Assembly: GCA_015060105.1 (NCBI GenBank)
Contig: SUZD01000003.1
Coordinates: 1 to 64,000 of the forward strand
Length of the DNA: 64,000 nucleotides
From: Rikenellaceae bacterium
GTDB lineage: Bacteria; Bacteroidota; Bacteroidia; Bacteroidales; Rikenellaceae
Direction: 5' to 3'
A model generated the notes under the pieces. The model was not told the DNA's origin and did no database searches. It saw only the letters and a list, made by a program, of their open reading frames with translations. Made by a program: the position numbers and the translations under genes. The stretch's first letter is position 1, and each line of letters starts with the position of its first letter. Of the stretch, positions 41,931 to 54,379 are shown one piece after another.

Positions 41931-42001
41931 AGGAGCATAGTTCAAGGGTAGAATAGCGGTCTCCAAAACCGTTGATGGGAGTTCGAATCTCTCTGCTCCT
42001 G
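41931..42001 (+). tRNA. tRNA-Trp (anticodon CCA)
   Basis: Acceptor AGGAGCA/TGCTCCT, anticodon loop CTCCAAA giving CCA, T-arm GGAGTTCGAATCTC. Sits between tuf and secE, a common bacterial arrangement. Confidence 0.96.
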
Positions 42002-42025
42002 CTAGTTTAGAAAGATAAAACAGTA

Positions 42026-42217
42026 ATGAAACTGATAAATTACATCAAAAATTCCTACAAAGAATTGGTACAGAAGGTCACTTGGCCGTCGATGAAGAGT
42101 CTTCAGTCATCGACGATTGTTGTGATGATAGCTTCCATAATCATCGCACTCGTCATTATGCTGATGGATTTCGCGTTCGAGAACCTGATGAAGGCCGTAT
42201 ATAGCTTTCTTTCCTAA
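42026..42217 (+). CDS. secE: Preprotein translocase subunit SecE
   Basis: A 63-residue single-span SecE: amphipathic start YIKNSYKELVQKVTWPSM and one membrane helix (about 32-52). It clamps SecY in the translocon. The short form with one helix is usual outside Proteobacteria. Next gene is nusG, as in most bacteria. Confidence 0.95.
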   Translation: MKLINYIKNSYKELVQKVTWPSMKSLQSSTIVVMIASIIIALVIMLMDFAFENLMKAVYSFLS

Positions 42218-42251
42218 TTTTTAACCCCTATCATATTTTATCATCGAGGAT

Positions 42252-42851
42252 ATGAGTGAGATTAAAGAGGTTGCTTCATTGAAGCAAGAGGGACAGAAAA
42301 CTGAACCCGCGTGGTATGTTGTGCGCGCGATTGGAGGTAAAGAGAACAAAGTCAAGGAGTACATTGAGTCCGAGATTCGTCATCTTCACCTCGAAGATCG
42401 TATTTTCCAAGTTCTGATTCCTACCGAGAAGGTGTTTACTATCCGTAACGGTAAGAAGGTGAGCAAGGAGCGTGTTTCGTACCCCGGTTATGTATTGGTC
42501 GAGTGCATCTTTGCAGGAGATGTACCATATATTCTTCGCAATACCCCTAACGTATTGGGCTTCCTCGGCGACACCAAAGAGGATAATAGAAAGATGAAAG
42601 CTACCCCCCTGCGCCCTCAGGAGGTAAGCCGGATACTTGGCCGTGTCGACGAAATCAATTCGGGAGAGGAGGAGATGGAAGAGCTTTTCATTGTTGGCGA
42701 GACAGTCAAAGTTACCGATGGCCCGTTCGCGAGCTTTACCGGTACTGTGGAGTCTGTTGACGTTGACCGTAAGAAGATCACCGTTTCTGTGAAGATATTT
42801 GGACGCAAGACTCCTATGGAGTTGAGCTTCACACAAGTAGAAAAAGAATAA
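42252..42851 (+). CDS. nusG: Transcription termination/antitermination factor NusG
   Basis: A 199-residue NusG. The NGN domain contains WYVVRAIGGKENKVKEY near the N-terminus and VSYPGYVLVEC; the C-terminal KOW domain contains VGETVKVTDGPFASFTGTV. It binds the RNA polymerase clamp and couples transcription to ribosomes or Rho. A ~20-residue leader precedes the NGN fold. Confidence 0.97.
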   Translation: MSEIKEVASLKQEGQKTEPAWYVVRAIGGKENKVKEYIESEIRHLHLEDRIFQVLIPTEKVFTIRNGKKVSKERVSYPGYVLVECIFAGDVPYILRNTPNVLGFLGDTKEDNRKMKATPLRPQEVSRILGRVDEINSGEEEMEELFIVGETVKVTDGPFASFTGTVESVDVDRKKITVSVKIFGRKTPMELSFTQVEKE

Positions 42852-42867
42852 TTAACCAGGAAAGATT

Positions 42868-43293
42868 ATGGCAAAAGAGATTGCTGCATTTATTAAGTTG
42901 CAGATCAAAGGTGGTGCTGCCAATCCGTCGCCCCCAGTAGGTCCCGCGTTGGGTTCTAAGGGAGTCAACATTATGGACTTCTGTAAGCAATTCAATGCTC
43001 GTACTCAGGAGTCGGCTGGAAAAGTATTGCCCGTAATTATCACGGTGTACAGCGACAAGTCGTTTGATTTCGTCGTTAAACAACCGCCCGTAGCCATTCA
43101 ACTCAAAGAAGCTGCGAAAGTAAGTTCGGGTTCGAAAGAGCCTAACCGTTCGAAAGTTGGCCAAGTAACTATGGAACAAGTTCGTGCCATCGCTGAGAGC
43201 AAGATGAGCGACTTGAACTGCTTCACTATTGAGTCGGCAATGAGCATGGTAGCCGGTACTGCACGCAGTATGGGTATAACCGTTGTCGAGTAA
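42868..43293 (+). CDS. rplK: Large ribosomal subunit protein uL11
   Basis: A 141-residue L11 with N-terminal [20 protein letters not shown] and C-terminal rRNA-binding domain ending [16 protein letters not shown]. It forms the GTPase-associated centre with the L10-L12 stalk. Lies 16 bases after nusG. Confidence 0.98.
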   Translation: MAKEIAAFIKLQIKGGAANPSPPVGPALGSKGVNIMDFCKQFNARTQESAGKVLPVIITVYSDKSFDFVVKQPPVAIQLKEAAKVSSGSKEPNRSKVGQVTMEQVRAIAESKMSDLNCFTIESAMSMVAGTARSMGITVVE

Positions 43294-43316
43294 TTTCCAA
43301 AGCGTAATAGAATCAT

Positions 43317-44015
43317 ATGAGTAAACTGACAAAAAATCAAAAAGCAGCCCAAGCAAAAGTAGATTTCAACAAAGTCTACAAATTGGATGAGGCAGCGGCT
43401 CTTGTGAAGGATATTACCTTTACGAAATTCGATGCTTCGGTAGATATTGACATTCGCTTGGGCGTTGACCCTCGTAAATCGAACCAAATGGTACGTGGCG
43501 TTGTTACCCTTCCTCACGGAACCGGTAAGACCGTTCGCGTTTTGGTATTGTGTACTCCCGATAAGGAGAACGAGGCAAAAGCTGCAGGCGCAGACTATGT
43601 AGGTCTTGACGAGTATGTTGAGAAAATCAAAGGCGGTTGGACCGATGTTGATGTAATCATCTGTACTCCTAACGTTATGGCAAAAGTTGGTGCGCTTGGT
43701 CGTATCCTGGGTCCCCGTGGCCTTATGCCTAACCCCAAGACCGGTACTGTAACTATGGAGGTAGGAAAAGCTGTGTCGGAGGTTAAAGCCGGTAAGATCG
43801 ACTTCAAGGTTGACAAATACGGTATTGTACACACTTCGATTGGTAAGGTATCGTTCACTCCCGAGCAAATCATTGATAATGCGAAAGAGTTCATCGGCAC
43901 CATCATCAAATTGAAACCTGCTGCATCCAAAGGTACTTATGTATTGAGCGTATACCTCTCATCGACTATGAGCCCCGGTATCGCAGTTGATATCAAATCG
44001 GTAGATGTTAAGTAA
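43317..44015 (+). CDS. rplA: Large ribosomal subunit protein uL1
   Basis: A 232-residue L1 with the two-domain fold and signature [19 protein letters not shown]. In other bacteria L1 represses its own operon by binding the mRNA; the 23-base gap to rplK gives little room for a classical L1 site here. Confidence 0.98.
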   Translation: MSKLTKNQKAAQAKVDFNKVYKLDEAAALVKDITFTKFDASVDIDIRLGVDPRKSNQMVRGVVTLPHGTGKTVRVLVLCTPDKENEAKAAGADYVGLDEYVEKIKGGWTDVDVIICTPNVMAKVGALGRILGPRGLMPNPKTGTVTMEVGKAVSEVKAGKIDFKVDKYGIVHTSIGKVSFTPEQIIDNAKEFIGTIIKLKPAASKGTYVLSVYLSSTMSPGIAVDIKSVDVK

Positions 44016-44032
44016 AGTAATATTGTAAGAGT

Positions 44033-44557
44033 ATGACAAAGAACGAAAAACAAACAGTTATCAACGGTTTGGCAGAGCAGCTCAAGCAATATGCAGGCTT
44101 CTACTTGACCGATATCTCGGCGCTCAATGCAGAGCAAACAGCTGCACTTCGTCGTAAATGTTTCGAGAGCGACATCAAATTGGTAGTTGTTAAAAACACC
44201 CTTTTGGGAAAAGCACTTGAAGCAACCGACAAGGCTGACGAAGGCCTGATGGGCGTACTGAAAGGTTCGACCGCAGTAATGTTCACCCAAACCGCTAAAG
44301 CTCCGGCAGTTTTGATTCGTGAGTTCCGCAAATCGTGCGACAAACCCATTCTCAAAGCAGCGAGCGTTCAAGATTGCGTATATGTTGGCGACGAGAACAT
44401 CGAAGCACTGTGCAACATCAAGAGCCGCGAAGAGCTTATTGGCGATATCATTATGCTGTTGCAATCGCCTGCTAAGAACGTCATTAGTGCTTTGCAGTCG
44501 AATGCCGGCCAAAAAATTGCAGGCCTCGTAAAGAGTCTTGAAGAAAGAAACAATTAA
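44033..44557 (+). CDS. rplJ: Large ribosomal subunit protein uL10
   Basis: A 174-residue L10: N-terminal rRNA-binding domain with YAGFYLTDISALNAEQTAALR and a C-terminal helix (about 150-174) that binds L7/L12 dimers. The stop is 36 bases before rplL. Confidence 0.97.
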   Translation: MTKNEKQTVINGLAEQLKQYAGFYLTDISALNAEQTAALRRKCFESDIKLVVVKNTLLGKALEATDKADEGLMGVLKGSTAVMFTQTAKAPAVLIREFRKSCDKPILKAASVQDCVYVGDENIEALCNIKSREELIGDIIMLLQSPAKNVISALQSNAGQKIAGLVKSLEERNN

Positions 44558-44593
44558 TCATCACAAGTCAAACAATTTAAAAAGATTATAAAA

Positions 44594-44968
44594 ATGGCAG
44601 ATGTTAAAGTATTGGCAGAAGAGTTGGTAAACCTTACTGTTAAAGAAGTAAACGAGTTGGCAACCATCCTGAAAGAGGAGTATGGTATTGAACCCGCTGC
44701 TGCTGCTGTTGCAGTTGCTGCTGCACCCGCTGCTGGCGAGGCTGCTGCTGCAGAGAAAACTAGCTTCGACGTTATCCTCAAAAGCGCAGGTCAAGCTAAA
44801 CTCGGCGTTGTAAAAGTAGTTAAAGAGGTAACCGGTCTCGGTTTGAAAGAGGCTAAAGACCTCGTTGACGGTGCTCCTAAAGCCGTTAAAGAAGGCGTAT
44901 CGAAAGAGGAGGCTGAGTCGCTTAAGGCTCAACTCGAGGAGGCAGGAGCAGAAGTTGAAGTTAAGTAA
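44594..44968 (+). CDS. rplL: Large ribosomal subunit protein bL12
   Basis: A 124-residue L7/L12: N-terminal dimerisation helices ([20 protein letters not shown]), an Ala-rich hinge (about 35-55), and the C-terminal factor-binding domain with [21 protein letters not shown]. It is followed by an attenuator-like region before rpoB. Confidence 0.98.
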   Translation: MADVKVLAEELVNLTVKEVNELATILKEEYGIEPAAAAVAVAAAPAAGEAAAAEKTSFDVILKSAGQAKLGVVKVVKEVTGLGLKEAKDLVDGAPKAVKEGVSKEEAESLKAQLEEAGAEVEVK

Positions 44969-45001
44969 TTATTACTTATTTTTCAATAGACGTTCAGGTG
45001 T

Positions 45002-45083
45002 AGGGCCTATGCAAATAGGCTCTATGCCTTTTCTCGTCTAAAAGCAGGCAACTCCCCAATGTAATATCGGGAGCGGCCTTTTT
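45002..45083 (+). terminator. Attenuator-type hairpins between rplL and rpoB
   Basis: First stem AGGGCCTA/TAGGCTCT (45002-45009 with 45016-45023). Second stem AGGC..CTCCC with GGGAG..GCCT (45046-45056 with 45069-45079), followed by TTTTT. The rest of the 212-base gap (44969-45180) has no reading frame. It probably lowers rpoBC relative to ribosomal genes, as in other bacteria. Confidence 0.7.
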
Positions 45084-45180
45084 ATGCGACATAAAGTTTT
45101 GTAAACCAGCGAGTTTGCAGGCTTGACATTCTGAGAATTCAGAAAGAGTTAACGTTAACTTCAACAAAATTTTTGGATAG

Positions 45181-48100
45181 ATGTCCACACAAAAGCAAAA
45201 CCAACGAATTAGCTTTTCGACAGTAAAGAACAGGATGGATTATCCTGACTTTTTGGAGATTCAGCTCAAATCATTTAGGGAGTTCTTCCAACTCGGCACA
45301 ACACCCGAGAATCGTAAGAAAGAGGGCCTTTACAGAGTCTTCAGCGAGAACTTCCCCATCAACGATACCAGAAATAATTTCGTTTTGGAGTTTTTGGACT
45401 ACTCGATTGATCCTCCTCGTTATTCGATTGAGGAGTGCTTGGAGCGTGGTCTGACATATAGTGTACCTCTGAAAGCGAAACTTAAATTATTGTGCAACGA
45501 CCCCGAACACGAGGAGTTTGAGCCCAAAGAGAGTGATGTTTATTTGGGAACAATTCCTTATATGACGCCTCGCGCCACCTTTGTTATCAATGGTGCGGAG
45601 CGTGTTGTTGTTTCTCAGCTTCACCGTTCACCCGGTGTATTCTTCGGCCAAAGCACCCACACCAACGGTACCAAATTGTACTCGGCACGTATTATCCCGT
45701 TCAAGGGTTCGTGGATTGAGTTTGCTACCGACATCAACAATGTGATGTATGCTTACATCGACCGTAAGAAGAAGTTGCCCGTAACCACTTTGTTGCGTGC
45801 AATCTGTTTCGAGACAGACCGTCAGATTTTGGGTATTTTCGACCTTGCTGACGAGATTAAAGTAACCAAAACTAATCTTCAAAAAGCTATTGGCCGTAAG
45901 TTGGCAGCTCGTGTGCTGACCAGCTGGTTCGAGGACTTTGTTGATGAGGATACCGGCGAGGTAGTATCTATCGAGCGTAACCGTATCATCGTTGACCGCG
46001 AGACCGTATTGGAGGCCGAGCATATTGATGAGATTATTGAGAGTGGTGCCAAGACTATCCTTTTGCATAAGGAGAGCCCGAGCGGCATCGACTACTCTAT
46101 TATATATAATACACTCCAAAAGGACACTTGTGACTCGGAGCGTGAGGCAGTGGCATACATCTACCGCCAGTTGCGCAACTCGGAGCCACCTGATGATGCT
46201 ACCGCGAAGGACGTTATCGACAAGTTGTTCTTCTCGGATAAACGCTACGACTTGGGTAGTGTAGGACGTTATCGTATCAACAAGAAGCTGGATCTGGATA
46301 TTGACCCGGCTATCCGTGTTTTGACCAAGGAGGACATCATCGCGATTATCAAGTACTTGATTCAGTTGATTAACTCGAAGGCCGAGCTTGACGATATCGA
46401 CCACCTTTCGAACCGTCGTGTTCGTACCGTAGGCGAGCAGTTGGCAAACCAATTCTCGATTGGATTTGTACGTATGGCTCGTACTATTCGTGAGCGTATG
46501 AATGTTCGTGACAACGAGGTATTTACTCCGGTTGATTTGATTAACGCGAAGACATTGACCAGCGTAATCAACTCGTTCTTCGGAACCAACCAGTTGTCGC
46601 AATTTATGGACCAGACCAACCCTGTGTCGGAGATTACTCACAAACGTCGTTTGTCGGCATTGGGTCCCGGTGGTTTGTCGCGTGAGCGTGCGGGCTTCGA
46701 GGTTCGTGACGTACACTACACTCACTATGGTCGTCTGTGTCCCATTGAGACCCCTGAGGGTCCTAACATTGGTCTTATTTCGTCGCTTTGCGTATATGCT
46801 AAGATTAGCGATATGGGCTTTATCGAGACACCTTATCGTAAGGTTGTTGATGGTAAAGTTGAGCTTGACAACAGCAAGATTCAATATTATAGCGCAGACG
46901 ACGAGACCGGAATGGTTATCGCACAAGCGACCACTCCGATTAACGAGAAGGGTGAGTTTGTTGAGCCTGAGCGTGTTAAAGCACGTTTGGAGGCAGACTT
47001 CCCGACCGTTACTTCGACCGAGATTAACTTGATGGACGTTGCCCCCAACCAGATTGCGTCGATTGCTGCAAGTTTGATTCCTTTCTTGGAGCACGATGAC
47101 GCGAACCGTGCGTTGATGGGTTCGAACATGATGCGTCAAGCAGTACCTCTGATTACCTGCGAGGCTCCTATCGTCGGAACAGGTATCGAGAAAGAGGTTG
47201 TAAGCGATAGCCGTATCCAAATCACCGCCGAGAAAGATGGTGTTGTTGTGTTCGCAGACGCATTGCAACTCCAAGTTAAATATGAGCGTACCGAGGACGA
47301 GAAATTGGCAAGCTTCGAGCCGGAGATTACCACTTACAAGATGCCTCGTTACTTGAAAACCAACCAAAGCACTTCGATAACCCTGAAACCTATCGTTAAG
47401 ATTGGTGATAAGGTGACCAAAGGCCAAGTTCTTACCGACGGTTATTCGACTGATCACGGAGAGTTGGCTATCGGCCGTAACTTGAAGGTGGCATACATGC
47501 CCTGGAAAGGTTACAACTTCGAGGATGCGATTGTGATTTCGGAGCGTATCCAACGCGACGACGTGTTCACTTCGGTTCACGTTGACGAGTATATTATGGA
47601 GGTTCGTGATACCAAACGTGGTGTCGAGGAGCTTACCAGCGATATTCCTAACGTCAGCGACGATGCAACCAAAGATTTGGACGAGAACGGTATCATTCGT
47701 ATCGGTGCCGAGGTTAAACCCGGTGACATCTTGGTTGGTAAGATTACTCCGAAGGGAGAGAGCGATCCTTCGCCCGAAGAGAAACTTTTGCGTGCTATCT
47801 TTGGTGACAAAGCAGGCGACGTTAAAGACGCTTCGATGAAGGCTCAACCTTCGCTCTATGGTGTTGTTGTCGATACCAAGTTGTTCAGCCGTGCCAACAA
47901 AGACTCGAAGAAGAGCAAAGCGGCAGAGCGTCAAACTTTGGATAAGATTTCGGCCGAGGGCGATGTTGTTAAGGGCGACTTGAAGGTATTGTTGGTTAAT
48001 AAGTTGTGGACTTTGTTGAATGGCGTTACCTGCCAAGGTATCAAAGATTTCCACGGCGTACAACTCTATGCCAAAGGCGTTCGCTTCACCAAGAAGATGC

Positions 48101-48999
48101 TCGAAGATATGGACTACTTCTCGGTAGTATGCGAGAAATGGACCGACGACGAGCGTATCAATGGTCTGATTTCGGAGACTGTAAACAACTATATCCTTAA
48201 ATGGAAAGAGTGCGACGCACACGTTAAACGTGAGCAGTACAATATCACAAACGGAGATGAGCTTCCCAACGGCATTATTCAACTTGCCAAGGTTTACATC
48301 GCAAAGAAACGTAAACTTAAAGTGGGTGATAAGATGGCGGGACGTCACGGTAACAAGGGTATCGTAGCGCGTATCGTACGCGACGAGGATATGCCTTTCC
48401 TTGCTGACGGTTCGATTGTGGATATCGTATTGAACCCTCTGGGTGTGCCTTCTCGTATGAACCTTGGTCAGATTTACGAGGCAGTATTGGGTTGGGCCGG
48501 TCGTGAGCTTGGCGTTAAGTTCGCTACCCCCATCTTCGATGGTGCATCGCTCGACCAAATCAACGAGTACACTGCACAAGCAGGCGTACCTGCCAACGGT
48601 TTGACCTACCTTTATGATGGTGGTACCGGTGACAAGTTCGACCAACCTGCAACCGTGGGTGTAACCTATATGCTGAAACTCGGCCACATGATTGATGATA
48701 AGATGCACGCCCGTTCTATTGGTCCGTACTCACTCATCACTCAACAACCTCTTGGTGGTAAAGCACAATTCGGAGGTCAGCGTTTCGGAGAGATGGAGGT
48801 TTGGGCATTGGAGGCCTTTGGTGCTTCGAATATCCTTCAAGAGATTCTTACCATCAAATCTGATGACGTTATGGGTCGTGCGAAGGCTTACGAGGCTATC
48901 GTTAAGGGCGAGAACCTGCCGAAAGCCGGTATTCCCGAGTCACTCAACGTATTGTTGCACGAGCTGAAGGGTCTTGCCCTGAGCGTAAAATTGCAATAA
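45181..48999 (+). CDS. rpoB: RNA polymerase beta subunit
   Basis: A 1272-residue beta subunit with all family blocks: RGERVV-type start of the lobe ([19 protein letters not shown]), the rifampicin pocket region ([37 protein letters not shown], about 460-500), the [10 protein letters not shown] motif near residue 1054, and the C-terminal [16 protein letters not shown]. No resistance-type change is obvious at the rifampicin-site residues seen (Q-Asp-H-R-S-L series intact). rpoC follows after 42 bases. Confidence 0.99.
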   Translation: MSTQKQNQRISFSTVKNRMDYPDFLEIQLKSFREFFQLGTTPENRKKEGLYRVFSENFPINDTRNNFVLEFLDYSIDPPRYSIEECLERGLTYSVPLKAKLKLLCNDPEHEEFEPKESDVYLGTIPYMTPRATFVINGAERVVVSQLHRSPGVFFGQSTHTNGTKLYSARIIPFKGSWIEFATDINNVMYAYIDRKKKLPVTTLLRAICFETDRQILGIFDLADEIKVTKTNLQKAIGRKLAARVLTSWFEDFVDEDTGEVVSIERNRIIVDRETVLEAEHIDEIIESGAKTILLHKESPSGIDYSIIYNTLQKDTCDSEREAVAYIYRQLRNSEPPDDATAKDVIDKLFFSDKRYDLGSVGRYRINKKLDLDIDPAIRVLTKEDIIAIIKYLIQLINSKAELDDIDHLSNRRVRTVGEQLANQFSIGFVRMARTIRERMNVRDNEVFTPVDLINAKTLTSVINSFFGTNQLSQFMDQTNPVSEITHKRRLSALGPGGLSRERAGFEVRDVHYTHYGRLCPIETPEGPNIGLISSLCVYAKISDMGFIETPYRKVVDGKVELDNSKIQYYSADDETGMVIAQATTPINEKGEFVEPERVKARLEADFPTVTSTEINLMDVAPNQIASIAASLIPFLEHDDANRALMGSNMMRQAVPLITCEAPIVGTGIEKEVVSDSRIQITAEKDGVVVFADALQLQVKYERTEDEKLASFEPEITTYKMPRYLKTNQSTSITLKPIVKIGDKVTKGQVLTDGYSTDHGELAIGRNLKVAYMPWKGYNFEDAIVISERIQRDDVFTSVHVDEYIMEVRDTKRGVEELTSDIPNVSDDATKDLDENGIIRIGAEVKPGDILVGKITPKGESDPSPEEKLLRAIFGDKAGDVKDASMKAQPSLYGVVVDTKLFSRANKDSKKSKAAERQTLDKISAEGDVVKGDLKVLLVNKLWTLLNGVTCQGIKDFHGVQLYAKGVRFTKKMLEDMDYFSVVCEKWTDDERINGLISETVNNYILKWKECDAHVKREQYNITNGDELPNGIIQLAKVYIAKKRKLKVGDKMAGRHGNKGIVARIVRDEDMPFLADGSIVDIVLNPLGVPSRMNLGQIYEAVLGWAGRELGVKFATPIFDGASLDQINEYTAQAGVPANGLTYLYDGGTGDKFDQPATVGVTYMLKLGHMIDDKMHARSIGPYSLITQQPLGGKAQFGGQRFGEMEVWALEAFGASNILQEILTIKSDDVMGRAKAYEAIVKGENLPKAGIPESLNVLLHELKGLALSVKLQ

Positions 49000-49041
49000 A
49001 GACCGTTTTTATCAGTTAATTACAGATAAAGAAAGAAGAAT

Positions 49042-52000
49042 ATGGCAATAAATAGAGATAATAAGTCAAGCGTAAGTTTCAGCAGCATTTCGATTGGTCT
49101 TGCTTCTCCCGAGGAGATTTTGGAGAGTTCGAGCGGCGAGGTGCTGAAACCCGAAACGATAAACTATCGTACTTATAAACCTGAACGCGACGGTCTTTTC
49201 TGCGAGCGCATTTTCGGTCCCGTAAAGGACTATGAGTGCCACTGCGGTAAATACAAACGCATTCGTTATAAAGGTATTGTCTGCGATCGATGCGGAGTGG
49301 AGGTAACCGAGAAGAAGGTACGCCGTGAGCGTATGGGTCACATTTCGTTGGTTGTGCCCGTAGTTCACATCTGGTACTTCCGCTCGCTTCCTTCGAAGAT
49401 TGGATACCTTTTGAATATACCGACCAAGAAGCTCGAAAGCATTATTTACTACGAGCGCTATGTGGTTGTACAAGCGGGAGCCGCTGCCGAGTTGGGCATC
49501 AACGACCTCGATTTGTTGGACGAGAAAACCTATCTCGAAACTTTGGACAAATTGCCCAAAGGTAACTCGCAACTCGAAAATGATGACCCCAACAAGTTCA
49601 TCGCTCAAATGGGTGGTGAGGCAATCTACAATCTGTTGAAGAAGGTAGACCTCGATGCCAAATCGTTTGAGTTGCGTCACAAAGCCAACACCGAGACTTC
49701 GCAACAACGTAAGACCGAGGCTTTGAAATGCTTGAACGTAATTGAGGCATTCCGTGCTTCGCGCGACATCAACAAACCCGAGTGGATGGTGTTGAATGTA
49801 ATCCCTGTTATTCCGCCCGAGTTGCGTCCTTTGGTGCCTCTGGACGGTGGTCGTTTTGCGACCTCGGATTTGAACGACCTCTATCGTCGTGTAATCATTC
49901 GTAACAACCGTCTGAAACGCCTTATCGAGATTAAGGCACCCGATGTGATTTTGCGTAACGAGAAACGTATGTTGCAAGAGGCTGTCGATTCGCTGTTCGA
50001 CAACTCGCGTAAGAGCAACGCCGTTAAGACCGAGAGTAACCGTCCGTTCAAATCGTTGAGCGACAGCTTGAAAGGTAAACAAGGTCGTTTCCGTCAAAAC
50101 TTGTTGGGTAAACGTGTTGACTATTCGGCTCGTTCGGTAATCGTCGTAGGTCCCGAGTTGAAGATGCACGAGATGGGTATTCCCAAAGATATGGCTGCGG
50201 AGTTGTACAAACCGTTCATCATTCGCAAACTTATCGAGCGTGGAATCGTTAAGACTGTTAAGAGTGCCAAGAAGATTATAGACCGTAAGGATCCCGTTAT
50301 CTGGGACATCTTGGAGAACGTGATTAAAGGTCACCCGGTACTTATGAACCGTGCTCCGACCCTTCACCGTCTTGGTATTCAAGCTTTCCAACCCAAACTT
50401 ATCGAGGGTAAAGCAATGCAGTTGCACCCGCTGTCGTGTACCGCGTTCAACGCCGACTTCGACGGTGACCAGATGGCAGTTCACTTGCCGTTGGGCAACG
50501 AGGCTATCTTGGAGGCTCAAATCCTGATGCTCGGTTCGCACAACATTCTTAACCCCTCGAATGGTACACCTATCACCGTACCTTCGCAGGATATGGTCCT
50601 CGGTTTGTACTATATTACCAAACCCCGTGCAGGAGCCAAAGGAGAGGGCTTCACTTTCTACGGTCCCGAGGAGGCAATCATCGCCTACAACGAGAAACGC
50701 GTAGAGTTGCACGCCAAGGTTAAATGTATTGTTGATGATATCGACGAGAACGGCAACCCCGTTAAGGTGCTCAAAGAGACCACTATGGGTCGTATCTTGT
50801 TCAACCAAGTTGTACCCAAGGAGGTTGGCTATCTCGATATTCTGCTTACCAAGAAATCGTTGCGTGAGATTATTAGCGTAGTGATGAGCAAAGCAGGTGC
50901 CGATAAAGCCGCAGCATTCCTTGATGATATCAAAAACCTCGGTTATAAGATGGCATTCCAAGGTGGTTTGTCGTTTAACCTCGATGCAGTCCTCATCCCC
51001 AAGGAGAAAGAGGAACTCGTTAAAGAGGGTTACGACCGAGTTGATGAGATTTGGGAGAGCTACAACGCCGGATTTATCACCAACAACGAGCGTTATAACC
51101 AAGTTATCGACGTTTGGTCGAATATCAATAACCGTCTGACCCGTACCCTTATGGCCCTTTTGGAGAAGGATAAGGACGGCTTCAACCCTGTGTATATGAT
51201 GTTGCACTCGGGAGCCCGTGGTTCGGACGCACAGATTGCTCAGTTGAGCGGTATGCGTGGTCTTATGGCGAAACCTCAAAAGAGTGGTGCCGAGGGTGGT
51301 CAAACCATCGAGAACCCGATTTTGTCGAACTTCAAAGAGGGTCTTTCGGTGTTGGAGTACTTCATCTCTACCCACGGTGCTCGTAAAGGTTTGGCGGATA
51401 CCGCGCTTAAAACAGCCGACGCAGGTTACTTGACCCGTCGTTTGGTTGACGTTGCAAACGATGTCATCATCAACGAGGAGGATTGCGGCACATTGCGTGG
51501 TCTTACTGCAACAGCAATTAAACGTAACGATAGCGTTGTTCAAACTTTGTATGATCGCATTTTGGGTCGTACTTCGGTTAATGACGTTCACCACCCGATT
51601 ACCGGTGACCTTATCGTTCGTGCCGGTGAGGAGATTGACGAGGCAAAAGCCGCAGCAATCGAGGCATCGCCCATCGAGAAGGTTGATATCCGTTCGGTAC
51701 TCACTTGTGAGTCGCGTCGCGGTGTATGTGCAAAATGTTATGGTCGCAACCTTGCCACAGGCCGTATGGTTCAACTCGGCGAGGCTGTGGGTGTAATCGC
51801 AGCACAATCTATCGGTGAGCCTGGTACCCAGCTTACACTTCGTACCTTCCACGTCGGAGGTATTGCGGGTAGTATCTCGATTGAGTCGTCGATTGAGTCG
51901 AAATACGATGGTCGCTTGGAGATTGACGAGTTGCGTACCGTTAAGACCGTTCGTGAGGAGGGCGCAGAGCCTGTTGATGTTGTCATCAGCCGTCAAAGCG

Positions 52001-53298
52001 AGTTGCGCATCGTCGATGTTCACACCGAGAGCGTACTCTACCAACACGACCTTCCTTATGGTACCATCCTCTTCAAGAAAGACGGAGATATGGTAACCAA
52101 AGGCGATTTGATTTGCGAGTGGGATCCCTACAACGCAACAATCATTTCGGAGTTTGATGGTAAGATTGCATTCGAGAACATCGTCGAGGGTGTAACCTAC
52201 CGTGAGGAGTCTGACGAGACTACCGGTCTGAAAGAGAAGGTTATCACCGAGAGCAAAGATAAGACCAAGAACCCTGTCATCAAGATTTTGGACAAGAATG
52301 GCGAGGAGCAAAAACAATACAACTTGCCTGTTGGAGCTCACATCGTTGTTAAGGATAACGCCAAGATTAAAGCGGGTACAATCCTTATCAAGATTCCTCG
52401 TGCGATTGGTAAAGCGAACGATATTACCGGTGGTCTTCCCCGTGTTACCGAGTTGTTTGAGGCTCGTAACCCGTCGAACCCCGCCATTGTCAGCGAGATT
52501 GACGGTGAGATTTCGTTCGGTAAAATCAAACGTGGTAACCGCGAGATTATCGTAACATCGCGTGATGGTGATGTTTGCAAATACCTCGTGCCTATGAGCC
52601 GTCAGATTTTGGTTCAAGAGAACGACTACGTTCGTGCAGGTATGCCTCTGTCGGACGGTGCCGTAACTCCGAGCGATATTCTGTCGATTCAAGGTCCTAC
52701 CAAAGTACAAGAGTACATCGTTAATGAGATTCAGAACGTTTACCGTATGCAAGGTGTGAAGATTAACGACAAACACTTTGAGGTTATCGTTCGCCAGATG
52801 ATGAACAAGGTTAAGATTGAGGATCCGGGAGATACCCGCTTCTTCGAGGACCAAGTAGTCGATAAATGGGAGTTCACCGATGTAAATGACGAGTTGTACG
52901 ATAAGGTAGTAGTTACCGAGGCTGGTGACTCGACCAATGTTCACCAAGGCGAGATTATCTCGGTTCGCAAGTTGCGTGATGAGAACTCTATTTTGAAACG
53001 CAAAGACTTGCGTTTGGTAGAGGTTCGCGATATTATCCCTGCAACTTCGACCCAAGTGCTCCAAGGTATCACTCGTGCCGCATTGCAAACCAGCAGCTTT
53101 ATGTCGGCTGCATCGTTCCAAGAGACTACCAAGGTATTGACCGAGGCTGCTATTATGGGTAAGGTCGATCCTTTGGAGAACCTCAAAGAGAACGTAATTT
53201 GTGGTCGCAAGATTCCTGCCGGTACCGGACAACGTCGTTTCGACAATCTGGTAGTTGGCTCGAAGGTTGAGTTGCAAGCGCTCCAAAACTCGAAGTAA
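49042..53298 (+). CDS. rpoC: RNA polymerase beta' subunit
   Basis: A 1418-residue beta' subunit. Zinc-binding [20 protein letters not shown] lies near residues 68-87, the catalytic Mg motif [12 protein letters not shown] near 469-480, and bridge helix/trigger loop region with [16 protein letters not shown] near 924-945. It has the usual size for Bacteroidota. Ends in a strong terminator. Confidence 0.99.
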   Translation: MAINRDNKSSVSFSSISIGLASPEEILESSSGEVLKPETINYRTYKPERDGLFCERIFGPVKDYECHCGKYKRIRYKGIVCDRCGVEVTEKKVRRERMGHISLVVPVVHIWYFRSLPSKIGYLLNIPTKKLESIIYYERYVVVQAGAAAELGINDLDLLDEKTYLETLDKLPKGNSQLENDDPNKFIAQMGGEAIYNLLKKVDLDAKSFELRHKANTETSQQRKTEALKCLNVIEAFRASRDINKPEWMVLNVIPVIPPELRPLVPLDGGRFATSDLNDLYRRVIIRNNRLKRLIEIKAPDVILRNEKRMLQEAVDSLFDNSRKSNAVKTESNRPFKSLSDSLKGKQGRFRQNLLGKRVDYSARSVIVVGPELKMHEMGIPKDMAAELYKPFIIRKLIERGIVKTVKSAKKIIDRKDPVIWDILENVIKGHPVLMNRAPTLHRLGIQAFQPKLIEGKAMQLHPLSCTAFNADFDGDQMAVHLPLGNEAILEAQILMLGSHNILNPSNGTPITVPSQDMVLGLYYITKPRAGAKGEGFTFYGPEEAIIAYNEKRVELHAKVKCIVDDIDENGNPVKVLKETTMGRILFNQVVPKEVGYLDILLTKKSLREIISVVMSKAGADKAAAFLDDIKNLGYKMAFQGGLSFNLDAVLIPKEKEELVKEGYDRVDEIWESYNAGFITNNERYNQVIDVWSNINNRLTRTLMALLEKDKDGFNPVYMMLHSGARGSDAQIAQLSGMRGLMAKPQKSGAEGGQTIENPILSNFKEGLSVLEYFISTHGARKGLADTALKTADAGYLTRRLVDVANDVIINEEDCGTLRGLTATAIKRNDSVVQTLYDRILGRTSVNDVHHPITGDLIVRAGEEIDEAKAAAIEASPIEKVDIRSVLTCESRRGVCAKCYGRNLATGRMVQLGEAVGVIAAQSIGEPGTQLTLRTFHVGGIAGSISIESSIESKYDGRLEIDELRTVKTVREEGAEPVDVVISRQSELRIVDVHTESVLYQHDLPYGTILFKKDGDMVTKGDLICEWDPYNATIISEFDGKIAFENIVEGVTYREESDETTGLKEKVITESKDKTKNPVIKILDKNGEEQKQYNLPVGAHIVVKDNAKIKAGTILIKIPRAIGKANDITGGLPRVTELFEARNPSNPAIVSEIDGEISFGKIKRGNREIIVTSRDGDVCKYLVPMSRQILVQENDYVRAGMPLSDGAVTPSDILSIQGPTKVQEYIVNEIQNVYRMQGVKINDKHFEVIVRQMMNKVKIEDPGDTRFFEDQVVDKWEFTDVNDELYDKVVVTEAGDSTNVHQGEIISVRKLRDENSILKRKDLRLVEVRDIIPATSTQVLQGITRAALQTSSFMSAASFQETTKVLTEAAIMGKVDPLENLKENVICGRKIPAGTGQRRFDNLVVGSKVELQALQNSK

Positions 53299-53338
53299 TC
53301 GAGTCGGCTCCTTCGGGGGCATAAGATAAAACTTTCGT

Positions 53339-53376
53339 CCGAGTTCGCTTATGTAAGCGAACTCGGATTTTTTTTT
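53339..53376 (+). terminator. Terminator of the rpoBC operon
   Basis: Perfect 12-bp stem CCGAGTTCGCTT/AAGCGAACTCGG with an ATGT loop, then A and nine Ts. Confidence 0.95.
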
Positions 53377-53461
53377 GTGGTAAAAATTACAAAAAATGTA
53401 TAAATTGTAATATAAAGGACATCTTATCGGCTAAAAATGGTACAAACAAAATAAAATTGAC

Positions 53462-53481
53462 TATATTTGCATAGATGCAAA
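53462..53481 (+). promoter_or_regulatory. Promoter and palindromic site of the AraC-type regulator gene
   Basis: -7 box TATATTTG (53462-53469) overlaps a perfect 16-bp palindrome TTTGCAT-AG-ATGCAAA (53466-53481) that covers the expected transcription start. A regulator bound there would block initiation, so autoregulation is plausible. Confidence 0.5.
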
Positions 53482-53518
53482 CCCGCAGATGGGCTTGTAG
53501 GCAAAAAACTGAAAACTG

Positions 53519-54379
53519 ATGGGACAAAATGAGCCGACATTAAACGGCAAGTACAACAAAAACAAATGGTTCGGAATTTATCGTGATCGAAGCGAGATTT
53601 TGGATTTTCTGGGTGGAGAGCCTATGGATATTCAGGATTCCGGACTTGTATTTATTTGCAACTCGGGACGAGTTGTTATTCAAATAGACAATACACGCCA
53701 AATTCTCGAAAAGAATCATCTTTTTGTAGTTTTTCCTCGCGTGAGTTTGAATATCGAGAGTTGCACCGATGACTTTGATGCGATGTTGTTCGAGATTAAC
53801 GCCAATATGGTGAACTATCTCAACATCGGTCCGAGTACTCGTGCTTATGTTCAGGTTGTTCAAAATCCTTTGGTGGTTATTGACGACGAGGAGCGAGATA
53901 TGCTGTTGGAGGCGATTGATTATATAGACCGCCGCAGTAAACGCAAGATGAGCTACTATTCCCCCCAATTGTACTCGAACTTGATTCGTAGTTTCTGTTA
54001 TGAGGTTGCTTGTGTGGTTCGTGCGAAGTTGAGTTTGGAGGAGGTTTCGGGTTCGCGCAAGAATCAGATTTTCCAAAAGTTCATACGCGAGGTTATGGAG
54101 CATTATGCCACCGAACACCGCGTTGAGTTCTATGCCAATCGTCTGGGAATGTCGGCCAAATATCTGTGTATGGTTGTCAAGGAGGTTACCAATATTCCTC
54201 CGCAGAATTGGATTAACGATATTATCATTCGTAGTGCGAAGGTTATGCTTTCGACCACCGATTTGTCGATTAACGAGATTACTCAACAGTTGAACTTCCC
54301 GAATCCGTCGTTCTTCTGCCAGTATTTCAAACGCTCGGTGGGACAAACGCCACTGAAGTATCGTAAATGCTATAAATAG
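53519..54379 (+). CDS. AraC-family transcriptional regulator
   Basis: A 286-residue regulator. The N-terminal half is a cupin-type sensing domain (NSGRVVIQIDNTRQILEKNHL). The C-terminal ~100 residues hold two helix-turn-helix units: EFYANRLGMSAKYLCMVVKE and INEITQQLNFPNPSFFCQYFKRSVG-type end, the classic AraC signature. Single gene with its own promoter palindrome. The target and ligand are unknown. Confidence 0.93.
   Translation: MGQNEPTLNGKYNKNKWFGIYRDRSEILDFLGGEPMDIQDSGLVFICNSGRVVIQIDNTRQILEKNHLFVVFPRVSLNIESCTDDFDAMLFEINANMVNYLNIGPSTRAYVQVVQNPLVVIDDEERDMLLEAIDYIDRRSKRKMSYYSPQLYSNLIRSFCYEVACVVRAKLSLEEVSGSRKNQIFQKFIREVMEHYATEHRVEFYANRLGMSAKYLCMVVKEVTNIPPQNWINDIIIRSAKVMLSTTDLSINEITQQLNFPNPSFFCQYFKRSVGQTPLKYRKCYK

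Noticed and set aside
49066..53322. A 1418-codon open frame antisense to rpoC, and a 1026-codon one antisense to rpoB (45628-48708)
   Set aside because: They arise because the highly biased codons of rpoB/rpoC avoid TTA, CTA and TCA, which would read as stops on the other strand. The products have no recognisable domains, and the sense genes are certain.
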